DNA of 64,000 nt from Clitopilus passeckerianus (taxonomy: Eukaryota > Basidiomycota > Agaricomycetes > Agaricales > Entolomataceae). This document shows positions 33,719-45,129 of the stretch, in pieces. The DNA lies in NCBI GenBank assembly GCA_944990035.1, contig CALYLX010000077.1, forward strand, positions 1 through 64,000, read 5' to 3'. Position 1 is the first letter of the stretch, and every line of letters begins with the position of its first letter. The position numbers and the translations under genes were made by a program. The notes below the pieces were generated by a model, which was given only the letters and a program-made list of their open reading frames with translations, did not search any database and was not told the DNA's origin.

Positions 33719-35827
33719 CTAAACGTTTGCCTTGGTCGCCCCTTCCCGTAGCCTTGCTGAGACCATGAGTGGCTCGCTGAATATAGTCGTCCTCATATTC
33801 CTGATCCTCTTCCTGAAGCCGTCAACGTCAAAGTCAGGCTTCAGATGCATATCGAAGTTGAGCATAAGCCGTGTAAGCACGAATCGTAGCTCATGCATCG
33901 CAAATGTTTTGGCCACGCAGACGAACCGGCCTGCACAAAAGAACGTGAGTTCATTGAGTAAACTGGTTGATGGGAATACGCAACCCACCTTGGGAGAATG
34001 GTACCATCGCAGCTCGGTTCATATGTTCATTGTCCTCTTCGAGCCATCTCTCAGGTCGGAACACCTGCAGCCGGGATGAGATGAGCATCCTCTAACTGGA
34101 ACGTGCGAAAGAAAGAGTCATACCAATGAATCAGGTCCAAAATTCTCCTCGCAGGTCTGCTGGGTGTACGAAGCCAGTGCAACAATAGACCTGCCGGGGA
34201 TGTGTACGCCGTCGATGGTGATGCCTTCACTTGGCACAATTCTTGGAAGGAAGAAAGGTGTCATTAGCCTCAATGTCTCATTGATCACAGCATTGAGGTA
34301 AGGAATTTCAGAAAGGACGTCCAGATCGAGGGTGTCTTTAGGGTTGGAGAACTTTGCATCGACTGCGGAACGCAGGTTGAGGTAGGTGGGGCGGTTGGAG
34401 AGGAGGAAATAGAATGCGAGGCCGAGGAGGGTTGCAGTGTTGTCAGAGCCGGCTTGTATTCCGACAACAGCGTCGATGGCCAGCTCATTTTCTGGAATGA
34501 AATCGCCCGTTGATGGATCTCCAGCGAGCTAAAGAACGCGGGTGAGGAACAATGCCATAGCGGGGACAAAAGCAGTTGCTTACAAGGTAGGAGGAGACGT
34601 CCTGTATGTCAACGGTCTTGGTTGCAATCCTCCTCTTCATCATTCGCTCAGCTGCATGGCGAAGTTGGTGGATGTCCTTGGAGGCAGGAAGATGCCAAAG
34701 AATATCGAGGAGCCAGGGTGATTGTCCGATACTGAGGAAAGACCCATTAGCACGACAGCTTCTAGTCGAGGGATTGAAGGAACTAACGAATCGACAATGA
34801 CCATGGCTTTCTTACCACCTTCAACGAGGTTCTGAGGGTCTCCATCACGCATAAGCTCTAGATCATTGCTGCCTCCGAAGACCATCTCTCCCTTTGCCCT
34901 TACGTCAGTTGGTGCACGGATGGGCAGACGGAAGCAAACCCACCATGAAGTCATACGACCAGTGAGCAAGGGCTTCAGCAATATCGACATATCCAGTTTC
35001 CTTGCTCCTGTCTTGCATGCACTGCACTAGTTGCCAGACGCGCCGCTCCATGGGATAGCAATATTGCACGTAACTTAAAGACGAGGTCTCAGGTACGGAA
35101 TCCAAGCGGTGGCAAAGAGATCACTTACGCATTCGTGGTGAAGCCCGAAGACCAAATACGCTTTCGGAGGGTATGCTCTTCCTTGGTATGCTTGAAGAAG
35201 AGAGAGACGCCTGGTGTCCTGCCAGGTGGGTTGTAGGATTCAGATTTCTCCATGTCACTGGCTGAGTAGAGCGCAGCGGCTCCACCTGGAGAATGAACAG
35301 AAAGATGATTTGGCCCTATTAATGTGAGCGGTTAGACTTTTGGGAATGGAGGGGTATGTTGGAGGAGTGTTCACCTATCCTAATGAATCTTCCATGCTTC
35401 TTGTGCAACTCATCGAGTTGAATGTGCCTGTAGCCTCTGAATGACACGATAGACAAGAACAAGCTGGTAGTTCGCCAGAGAAGTGGTCCAGGAAAGCCTG
35501 CAAGTGGATGCCATGGCGAAAGTCGATAGGTGACGGTCGAAAGGATAAGGGATCCAAAGTATGCGGCTGCTAGTCTTGCAGAATAATTGAGGTCCTCTTG
35601 GGGGTTCGAACCTGATTTCGCGTGAATTCCGAGGTAAAGTCCTAGAAAGCTTGCAGCAAAAAAGGACAGTGCATAGTCCCCTCTGACATCATGTCGGTTG
35701 AGCCATATCCAACTGGTCTATATCCACATTCGAGATAGGTCAATAATGTTCGCTGAAATGTTCAAGCAACATGACTCACGAATCCTGCGAGCACCGAACA
35801 AGTTTCTGGTAAAGAGAGAATAGCCAT
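33719..35827 (-). CDS. Cytochrome P450 with CxA heme loop
   Basis: Multi-exon class II P450, apparently intact. Start MAILSLPETCSVLAGF (ATG 35825-35827), a second exon with hydrophobic segments, hinge YRLSPWHPLAGFPGPLLW, GPNHLSVHSPGGAAALYSA and HTLRKRIWSSGFTTNA. Next come ERRVWQLVQCMQ, YDFMGEMVFGGSNDLEL, I-helix IQAGSDNTATLLGL, ExxR in NETLRLMTP, and PERW in FRPERWLEED. The heme loop is PFSQGRFVCVAKTFAMHELR, where the residue two after the ligand Cys is Ala instead of Gly. The end is REGATKANV, TAG at 33719-33721. It belongs to the same broad group as the P450s at 17, 27 and 45 kb but is a separate lineage. It sits inside the right arm, divergent from the methyltransferase gene at 36334. Substrate unknown. 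Confidence 0.9.
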
Positions 35828-36333
35828 GGTTAGCGTCCAGGTCAACTCTAGGAGCTCAAGACCGAGAACTTACTTTGGAATCAGACCTCCAGCTGTACCA
35901 TGCAGTCGGAATCAATCACAGTTCCCGCCCGAGAGCGGAACGCTGGGCAGCGTTTGACCGTCGCTGACATAAGGTGAAAACGAACCAGTTCAATCCGTTA
36001 TATCCGGGTTCATTTGTTAACGTTTAACCACGAATAGCCTGAGCCCCTCCCAAATACCCGTCTTCCAGAAGAATCGCTTGATTTTGGCTCTACATATTCC
36101 TGCCTGATTGAATCTTCTGAAGCGTTTGAGGTCATGCATTGCCTCATGGCCGGCTTTTACTTATTGCTTCCAGTTGCTCCCATGGTCTTCGCCTAGATCT
36201 CAATACTCCTAGGCCGGAATCCCCTGTTGCGTTCGGGTCCAGGTATACCTCTGGACTCAGGTTCTCAACTTGAAAGCATCTTGAAAGCTCCAGGGCCCCT
36301 CTCCACCTACCGTCTCACGTCTCTCGATATACT
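35828..36333. other. Divergent promoter region
   Basis: About 500 bases between divergent start codons of the P450 (minus) and the methyltransferase-like gene (plus). Shared regulation is plausible. No motif identified. Confidence 0.4.
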
Positions 36334-37102
36334 ATGTCGACTGAAGTCTGGACGAAAGCGGTTCTTACTGCACTTGCCGCCTATGGCTACTGGTTCTCAT
36401 TGACACCTCCCAACTACCCGTCAGAGAAAGACAAGCTCCATGTCGACGGTGTATTCGGGTTTATTGCTCATAACCTGTCTATTATCTCCAAGGTGAATAA
36501 TTAAACTTGTCTTGCTTGTACCATGTCACTCAACAAAACACCTTTCAAACCAGAGTTTCGTTGTTGGGCTCTTGCTCTGTCAAGTGCTTGTCCTAAGCTC
36601 CATCATAGAACCGTCCCTTCGACAACTGCCTGGATTCTCTAACGTCTCCCCTGCCAACATTCCGCCTTCAGTCACGACACTTTCTCCACAATTCCTGTTC
36701 GCCTCAACCATGGTCATTACCATGGGTCTCATTCGCGCATGGTGCTACCACTCCCTCGGAACACTCTTCACTTTCCAAATCACCGTTCGCAAGGATCATC
36801 GCCTCATTACTTCCGGGCCGTACTCGTATGTTAGGCATCCGGGCTACACAGCACTCATCCTTGCAATCATTGGAGTTAACGTCATTATCATGGACAAGCA
36901 GGGCTGGGTATCTCAGTGCGGTATACTGAATACCCAGCTGCGATGGTGGATCTGGCTATTCCAGGGATTGTGCTTCTTCTCAATCAGAAGCATGATTGCC
37001 AGGGGGGCAATCGAGGATGGCCATCTGAAGAAAGCATTCTCAGGCGAGTGGGAGACCTATAGCCGTAGGGTGCCTCGTAAATTCGTTCCTGGAGTATTTT
37101 AG
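36334..37102 (+). CDS. Isoprenylcysteine carboxyl methyltransferase-like membrane methyltransferase
   Basis: Two exons (36334-36492, 36554-37102) give 235 residues in frame. Start MSTEVWTKAVLTALAAYGY, then hydrophobic helices. The conserved SAM-binding C-terminal half has GLIRAWCYHSLGTLFTFQ, ITSGPYSYVRHPGYTALIL and a second long helix. The ending EWETYSRRVPRKFVPGVF matches the WxxYxxxVPxRxxPGxx close of the ICMT/PEMT fold. Housekeeping ICMT (yeast Ste14) methylates prenylated CaaX proteins at the ER. Basidiomycetes carry many shorter homologues like this one, and some sit in metabolic clusters and may methylate small carboxylic acids. Its place in the oxidised-lipid cluster makes a small-molecule or fatty-acid methyl ester role possible, but that is inference. 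Confidence 0.85.
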
Positions 37103-38185
37103 CCAATGTAATGCATGGAACTATGTTTGCCAACTCAGATCGTCGTAACTTCTTCATTGACAACGCACTGTGCCATCAATTGAGAGCATGCTCCATTTCA
37201 CCGACGATGAGAAAAATATCTCTAATACTGATAGATTTATGAAGTTCCTTTCGCTTGAGAAGAGGCGAATGGCCATTTGATTTCGACCTTGAGGTGTTCC
37301 TTCGGAAGTCGGGTCAAGAGAGGGGCCAGTGCGCGTTTAGCGAAATCCGAGATCACGTGAGGCATTTGCTCAGTTTTCTTGAACTTCCACCTCCATCGTT
37401 GGCTTCTGCACAGGCCGTCGTCTGGTATCCGCAAACCTCTTACCATTGTTGTGAATAGGTCACCATGCTAAAACCATCATCTTGTTGGTCCGCCGGGCGA
37501 AATAGACAGGTGTCTTGATCGTGGAGCTTCAAGCTTCAAGTGCTACACCAATTGTTTTCCGATCCGTCGGCTCGTGGATCACAATGATTCCGGCTTGCTC
37601 ATGCTGCATGCTGCCCTTTGATCTCCTCTGATCAAGTTCTCACTGACAGCTGCCAGGCCTTCCTTCCGGGAAGCATCAAGGCCGTTATGGCTATCAAGCC
37701 AAACATTCGAAGCAACGGGAGTTTTCTGCTTCTTGATCCAAATCTCTGCCAAGGTACAGCTAATGCTTCTTCGAAGGGCATTGACTATACGTCCAAGTGG
37801 TGCAGGATGATAACGGCCGTTGAAACTCTCCACTGTCCAAGGCTAGATTATGCAATGCATGGGCATTTTGATACCATTCCGAAAGTCTCTTTTCGCTATC
37901 AATGATCTCGCAGTTGACGAGCGCAATCGGGTTTCAGGCTGATATGCCCGTGCCGATCTCCTCGTTCGATGATGGCCATGGTCTCCTGACACCTGAATCT
38001 GATGGTGATGAGGCAATGAACGGATGCTCGGGAGAAAGCATGGAGTCGAAATTGACCTGTTTGGATGCTTTATGATTGCGGACTGTGAGGGGAGCTGAGG
38101 ACTCGACTTCACCCCTCCCTTTCCTTCGTTTCACCTCTGCTCTCACCTCCCGGCGAGCCTTTCCTTTCATTCTAACTCACTCAAT
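37103..38185. other. Intergenic, no gene recognised
   Basis: About 1.1 kb between two plus-strand genes. Short frames only (for example 37618-37905), with no domain recognised. Confidence 0.4.
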
Positions 38186-40040
38186 ATGAGTCACCTTCCG
38201 CCTGGGATTCCCTCCAACTTGGGAGAGATTGAGGCTGCGTTCTTGGTCGGTACGTGGAATAACCTCAGGTAGATCTTGCCAAGTCGACTTACGCGTTATC
38301 ATAGGGGCCATGACCTGTTTTGCGTGAGCTCCGACCCACACTTGCACACCAACACCCAAGCCTAAATTTCAACCTTTCAGATTATATGGAATTACCTGCG
38401 CACAGACGGTTTACTACTATCGAACATACAGTGGCGACAACATGATCCGAAGGGCTCTGGTAGGCTGTCGAGAACTAACTCCATCTCTGTTTCTAACGAA
38501 CCCATTGTCTCCTTAGGTTGCAACCCTATGGTTTGTAATTTTCGCTAGGACATGCCTTGCAGCTTCTCAAGTTTCGATTTGCGTAGGACTCTCGAGACAG
38601 CCCATCTCATACTGATTGGAAACACCTGTTACGATCTCTACGTGAACTCGAAGATGCCAGAGAACCAGGCAGGGCTCTTCCTTGTCGCAAAGTGAGTGAA
38701 CCACATCCTTATTCTCTGATTGTTCTAATTTCGCTCTCACAGGCCATTTGCCGTAAGCTATGATTTGTCGTTGTAAGAAACTAGCTGACTCACCACTTCG
38801 CTTCAGGCTTCCTTTGCTCTGACGGTTAGAAATTCCCGTTTTACCGTTCCGACTTTTCACTGACGTTTTCAATTAGGTATTGATGACAAGTATGGTACAA
38901 AGGTTGGTTTTCCCCGAAGTTCAGACTTGCAGGGAGACATACTCACTCTCTTAAGCTTCTATGCTTGGCGAGTTTGGGCAGTGTCGCAATCAAGCAGGAT
39001 TAAGGGGCTTGGGACTGCAGCAGTCGCGTTCATTGTAAGCTCTCGAATCCCTTACCAACCCCAATACCTTCTGACTTGATCTCACAGCTTTTTGCGTCGT
39101 TTGTCCAATTCGGTGAGCACAAGAATCTAACTGACGTGGGTCGCGTTCTCTAACACCTCATGGGTCTCTTCAGCCTTGGGAATCAGTGAGTACAAACCTG
39201 AAATTGTGTAGTCGCGGATCTAATTCTTCTCTCCATCAGCTTCCGATGTATTCCTATTCGTCCGACCCGCTCTGCCAGAAATCCACAGTCCAAGGATAGA
39301 GGTGCGTGAAATTCCACCCTGTCTTCCAACGCCCCTAAACCGACCTCTTCTTGACAGGGACTTTACTCTGCCCAACTTGCCATCTCCATGGCTGGCGATG
39401 TCGTCATTTCTCTCTCACTTGTTTACTTCTTGAACCAATCACGCTCTGGTTTCCGCGCGTCAGTTTTATCCGTCTTTCTAAAAATTTCGCATAGCTCTAA
39501 CGGTCCGCCTACAGGACGGAGAACATCATCGACCGCTTGATCATCTACAGTGTCAACGTCGGTATCGTGACGAGCGCAATCTCCGTCGTGACATTCGTTG
39601 TTGTGAGTAAGATTTGTGGGGCACACGGATGATTTGCTTATGACTGGTTTAGTTCCACGCCCTGCCTACGAAGACTCACTTCACTGCCTTCACCGAGATT
39701 ATTAGCAAACGTGAGTTAAATTGAAGGCCATCTGCCACAGTATTTCTCACTCATGGGGTCGGCTGGCAGTCTATGTCAACTCGCTTTTGGTGACGCTTAA
39801 CTCCCGAAAGAGCATCAGGAAGGTATACGACGTCAAGCCTGCAGAAAGTTACGCAATGGTTGGTTCCACCGGTATGGCTATGTCTCACAGTAAGCCTCCG
39901 TTGCCTTATCAGATAGGTCGATTGTACTCACCTTATTCATAGCGAAAATTGGCACCATGGGAAGCGCTGTTGCCAAGCCGGCATTCAATCCGGGCTACAG
40001 CCAAGGCGAGGCTTCCTGGTATCCTTCAACGAAAGCGTGA
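38186..40040 (+). CDS. DUF6534 seven-helix membrane protein
   Basis: Intact gene with many short exons. Start MSHLPPGIPSNLGEIEAAF, then ALYGITCAQTVYYYRTYSG, an exon with TAHLILIGNTCYDLYVNSK, SFYAWRVWAVSQSSR, GLGTAAVAFI, AQLAISMAGDVVISLSLVYF and LNQSRSGFRATENIIDRL. SVNVGIVTSAISVVTF, FTAFTEIISK, VNSLLVTLNSRKSIRKVYD and the end SWYPSTKA follow (TGA 40038-40040). The segment FLNQSRSGFR...NIIDRLI is the family signature in the sixth-helix region. Function of DUF6534 proteins is unknown; their hydrophobic profile suggests a seven-helix integral membrane protein. It is the mirror partner of 8035-9967, with near-identical exon plan and N-terminus, but with the C-terminal frame open. Confidence 0.9.
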
Positions 40041-40379
40041 GCCCGTTTTTGTGCGAGAGATGGAGTTGTTACTGTAATACACACGACTATCATTATTATG
40101 TCTATCTATTCTCCGTGGGTTGTAATTTTACGGACGAGCCAATGGCACTCATTGATACCCAAAGATTGAATAACTCCAGACTGAACTCTAGTACCTCGTC
40201 CAGATTCCAGACGACACTCGCCCGAAGCCAGAAAAGACATCACGCGTTCGTAAATATCGGAAATCCATTTCATTGAAAAGGCTACTGGAAAGGGTATACA
40301 GAGTAGCTCAAAAGAAGTAGTAGGCTCAACCTGGCCATTTTTTCGAACGACAAAACCTCGGCCCCAACCTGCCATGACA
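40041..40379. other. Convergent intergenic region
   Basis: About 340 bases between the 3' ends of the DUF6534 gene and the minus-strand P450. Contains the two 3' untranslated regions; no other feature seen. Confidence 0.4.
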
Positions 40380-42697
40380 TTAGCCTTCCACACTGTCCTC
40401 GATTAACTTGACAATGCCTTTCGATCGGGGCACGATCTGGCTTGGGAAAGGGACAGGATGACTATGATAGAGGACAGTTTCCATCAGTACATGTCAACGT
40501 CAGATTGATGGAGTGAATGGAAGAAGCAACAGAAGGTATGAGAGGGATCTGGTCGATTGCGATAGCTCGCACGATCGTGATGGAGGGGAAGTCAAATATG
40601 TCGAGGAAGTACCTCACCTGGTCAGGTTGGTCGTGTACTTGACTTCTGGTATGATCGGGTCGCCGTTGGTGTCGATTTCGGGCATGATGTTGAATAACGC
40701 TAAGGTCGTAGCGATCATGATGTAGAGGGTATTATCTGCTAGGTCAGCTCCCGGACAGCGTCTGATGAATGAGAACGAGCAGGAAGGTGAGCACTGGCAT
40801 GAGCATATGTCATGAGAATGAACAAATGCAGCTGACCTGCGGCCCATTCCGAAGACGTACGCCCGCGGGTCTAGTGGAGGAGCAGCACCTCCCTTTGGCA
40901 GGAATCGATCAGGATTATAGACATATGGGTCAGGATAGCAATCTTCGTCGTGTGCGTATGCCCTAAGAGAAGTAGGAGATCAGAAAGCCGCATTCGTTTC
41001 AACGTTTCCAGCAGTTACGTACCAAAGGTTGGCGGTGACGAACGAGCCAGCTTGGATAGGAAAGCCATTTATAGCATCATCGGTTCGTAATGAACGAGCG
41101 ACTGTTGGGGTACGTGTCAGCGCTAGGTTGGGCAAATGAGTTATGGGACTTACTCAAAGGCAAAGGTGGATGATATCGCATCGACTCCTTGATTACGCAT
41201 TCGATATACGGCAGTCTATCCCTGTCTGCAAATGTTGGAAGAGCCGCGAACCCAATGACGGAGTCCAGTTCTCTTTGGGCTTTATTCTGCACTTCAGGGT
41301 TGAGAAGCATATTAAGGAAGAAGGTGCTTAATATGCTCGCAGTCTAGATCCCAAAATGCCCACTACGTCAGCAAAGGTCATGGCTTGGGGAAAGGACAGC
41401 TAACAGTGTCGACACCAGCGGTAATCATTACTCCGGCAGTCATTTTCAGCAAGTGAAGGTCAGCCTTGTTGGACGCCTTGATCCCACCGTATTCAAGAAG
41501 GTTTGAAACAAATGAAGGACCTGCAATTCCTTTTGCCTGGAACACATTCCCCTCAATTAAACGCAACGACTTGAGCAGTCCAGTTAGACGCACCATTTTC
41601 TCCATCGTCTCCGTAAACGGTATTGTGAACAGCGTGTCCATGAGCTTCCTATTCTCCTTCGCTTCTTGCTTGAATGCTGTGCCAGGAAACCATTTCGGGA
41701 GCTTGTTCACTTCAAAGTCGAGGGTTCTGACGTGAGTATGCGCTCGATTTGACGAATACTTTGAGAGGACATACACCAGGGAAACAGATCCACGGCGTAG
41801 CGATTTGGCGAAATAAGCTGCCCGGTAACGTACATCGTTTTCTCGCCTAAAGGTATCAGGACATCATCTTCGCTCTCAATTCGGTGTCCATATACGAAGG
41901 ACAGGAGATTCCCAACCAGTGCTCTAAGGTTTCGTTATGAGAAATGATCGCAGTTGGGGATTAACGTGAGATTATCATACCTCCGAGCGTGGCGCCGATA
42001 CTGACCCGGATCATCCAACACTCTCTTCGCAAACAGAAGTGCCTCCTTAGCATGCATCGGATGCCATGCTTGAAGATTCCTGGGGGTAAGCCCGGCATGA
42101 ATCAGTCTCCTGCCGTGCTTCACATCTTCGTTATAATTTTTGAAAACCATGACTTCACCGAAGCCACTTCTACATATCAGACAGAAGGATTCGAGCCTTT
42201 TGAGAAATAGTACTTGGGGTATAGACTCACAATTCAGCCATAATTCTCCTCGGTCTATCGGCATAGTTTGCAGACTTCTTCTCGAAAAGCTGGCTAGCGA
42301 CGTCGTAGGAGTTGAGCAGGACCACCTTTCGAGAAAAGACCTTGGCGAAGACGATGTCGCCTTGAATCAGATTGTTCATGAGTAATTCTTGTTAAAAATC
42401 ACATATGTCCTCACCGTACTCTCTTCCCCATTCCGCAAATTTCTTCCATGGACCTTCCTTGGGTATCTCCAGTGCATTTCCAAAGAAAAATGTTCTAGGC
42501 GGGCCCGGAAGTCTTGAGCTACTGCCGTCCTGATTTTTTGTTCTTCTAATCTTCCCCACTACCCACAACGTGAGAGAGAAGAGTAAGAATGCCCAAGAAG
42601 CCTTCCTGGTTGAGTCAATCACTCCGAGTATAGGAAGTTTGCTCAGACGAAGGTCAACCCCAATACTGGCAGGCGGGATAGTCCAGTTGAGCGACAT
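40380..42697 (-). CDS. Cytochrome P450, CYP64/OrdA-like basidiomycete type
   Basis: Multi-exon P450 starting MSLNWTIPPASIGVDLRLS (ATG 42695-42697), with a membrane helix and the hinge SSSRLPGPPRTFFFGN. Then come FAEWGREYGGDIVFAKVFS, SANYADRPRRIMAEL, VKHGRRLIHAGL, and the I-helix GVMITAGVDTTASILSTF. ExxR is in IKESMRYHPPLPL, PDRF in YNPDRFLPKGG, and the heme loop is YVFGMGRRRCPGADLADN. The end is IVPRSKGIVKLIEDSVEG (TAA 40380-40382). Such genes are usually labelled O-methylsterigmatocystin oxidoreductase-like from similarity, which says nothing about substrate. It differs from the other P450s in the window. One junction, near 41725-41765 (DLFPW to RTLDFEV), does not splice cleanly: the best donor and acceptor give a stop codon at the join. 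A one-base indel or an unusual short intron is possible there. Confidence 0.85.
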
Positions 42698-45129
42698 GGT
42701 GATGTTTGTGCTCGCTAGGAGGCTTCTGATAATATATAGCTGCCTCTTGAGAGAAGCGGTCCCGCTCACGGGGTAAGAGGTTCCTAATCCAGCAAGGGCG
42801 CAACATTTCGCCGCACCTTTGCACCGAAAGTCTTAGATAGAAGTGGCCCGGAGTCCCACATGGAGTATGGAGGAGCTCTGAGTAGTAAATTTACCGATCC
42901 ATTCAATTGGGATTAGCGTCATGACGGTTCGGAGTAAGCAAGTAGCTTATAGCCGGCCCCAGTAAACAAATGTGGATCGATGCAGCTGGCGCACATTGGG
43001 CGCACATGCTTGTTTAGAGTTTTACATGACCAAACGCGTCGTTTGACGCGTCGGATTAGGATCGGAGTCGCCTCTAGCTCCCACCATCACAGGATCGTGA
43101 AGCATTGTGATCTTTGAATTGCTTGGGTTCCAAGAATTTCAGGAGAAATCAAGAAAAATCCATACTGTACGAAAGGCACCGGCATCAGACAAAGATGGCA
43201 ACTGTCTAAGGAAAATGGTTCTCGGTCGACCTCGACGATAGATCATAGCTGTCCCCGAAGATAATGGAGGACAGTCTTTACAGGAGGACAACGAAACGAG
43301 CTGCCTAATCGCCTATTTCCAAAGATGTTAATGATCTTCGGAATATTATTAGGATAGGCGATCACACGGACTGCACTTTTGGAGCCATCTAGCGTTTGGG
43401 AGAGAAGAACCCCTATCACGTTGCATTGAGCAATGTGAGGCTCTCCCACGAAACGGGTTTCTTGAGACTAGTACTATCTGGCTTAGGACATAGCATCTAT
43501 GCGCCCGCGCCATGCTGCAGTGGTTTAACCGCTCCACCTTTGCGTTCACTGGGTTCATGATGTTTAGTCGAAAACCGCCGAGTCCGAAACCGGCCGTTTC
43601 TAGAATACCCCGTTCCGTCAAATCGAGCAGCTCGGATTGAAGCAAGTCAATACGCTCCGAAACGCTTGACCCATTTCTGACTACGTCAGCGAGGTTCCAG
43701 CCTGATACCCTGGATTGACACCCATCCAACTGGTCCAACTAACCAAAGTTCGTCAGCTGATCAAGCATCATATCAAGGCAAAGTACAAGCCAGGGTCGGT
43801 AATCCCCAATAGGCGGGACCTTTGAGCGACATGAAAATCTGCCGAACTCTTATGGTCCATACTGTATTCCTTGTTGTTCCGCGTTGAAGCCTCTGATAAG
43901 CGGCGACGACACCTCACTCGACTTCAGTGACTAGTGGGATGACTTCCCATCCAACTAAAAGAACTACGGTATATGGAAAGCCAACAGATTCTATGCTTCA
44001 ACGTTAGTACTCGCGCCGTGGCTTCTACTCTGAACTTGAGTCATTCTGACAAGAACATGTGAAGAGAGAATGTCCTTTCTAATTGCTGCCGCAGTGCCCA
44101 GCGTTCTCCAAGACATCCCCAGTACCTTGATCGTAATACTCCGACGGGCCAGCTCGCTGCGGCCCATCTTGCACGTTTCTTCCGCTGATTAGCTTCTGAT
44201 ATGGACCATTTTGATAACCTCCTTAAAAGCAATAAATTTTTCAGATACTTGTGACACCGGAGTATTATACGAACTAAGGAGACTAAGTTGTACTATCCTA
44301 TTTCCTGTAATATCTGTACCGATGATGTTAATCGTGGTGTGATCGTCGTAAGAGGGTCAGTGTGAATCCTTAACCTTCACGCAAAAAGGGGCATTGCTGA
44401 GAAGCAGGCTTTCTCAACCACTTTCGCATTGTATCTGTATATGAGGTGGGCTACAGTAGTTTTAGGTCTATAATCACATACAGCTAATTCTTCCTCGCAT
44501 CGCCGGGCTAGACAGTCCAGACTGAGGTATATTGGTCGTCCCAGTGCTATGCTGGTCCGAGTTGCAGCAAAGTTGCAGACTTCCAGGTGAGACTTAGCGC
44601 TGGCATGAGATAGTATCGTAGCACCGGTTAACTACACTCTTCCTCAAAGCCCTCAAGTCAAGCCCTCTGCTGTACTTAGTGACTCCAGCTCAGCTTACTG
44701 AAGTTTAGAGCCTTAGGTTGGGCGCGACGCGCTTGCTTTCACGTGACGGGAAACAGCTTCCTCTTTGGGCCTCCGCCCAATCAAGCCGACGAACCCCGAA
44801 CGCACATCCTTCTTTGCACCGAGTTACTCCCGCCCAGAAGTCCTTCATTCTGTGCTTTACATACCTCAAATCCTTGAAACACCCGCCTATATCGCATTGG
44901 AGCGCTGACAGACAATTACAGTCTAGAACACTCCGCTGGTGGCTGCACTCCTGTAATACCAAACCTCAGGCCGCCCAGCGCACCTCGTGACGATAGAGCT
45001 GTTGATAATGATATCAGCGACAGGGACTCCAGTAATGGTATTCAGAAGGTCATGCATCAAGAAGACGACGCCTGTTCGTGTCTACCGGTACCCCGGTGCC
45101 TGCTGGTTCTTTCTAGTTGACCACGAGCC
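42698..45129. other. Intergenic, no gene recognised
   Basis: About 2.4 kb between divergent P450s. Minus-strand frames at 43243-43738 (68 and 129 codons, overlapping) do not match a family I know. Otherwise short frames only. Confidence 0.4.

Larger units (their letters stand above)
8035..40040. repeat. Mirror-image (inverted) duplicated gene order, protein-level only
   Basis: Three paralogous pairs are arranged in opposite orientation about one axis. DUF6534 8035-9967(-) pairs with 38186-40040(+), desaturase 13723-15518(-) with 30635-32446(+), and P450 17363-19647(-) with 26954-29256(+). Pair midpoints give an axis at 24.1, 23.1 and 23.3 kb. The copies are clearly diverged, so this is an old inverted duplication later modified by insertion of other genes (desaturase 1 on the left; a P450 and a methyltransferase on the right). 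No nucleotide-level inverted repeat was aligned. Confidence 0.65.

Noticed and set aside
41330..41410. Stop codon in the I-helix of the P450 at 40.4-42.7 kb
   Set aside because: An intron from GTTAGC to ATCTAG joins AGVDT to TASILSTFF with the expected motif; no lesion there.
43500..43580. Possible tRNA-like stretch
   Set aside because: No consistent acceptor stem or A/B box pair could be formed.
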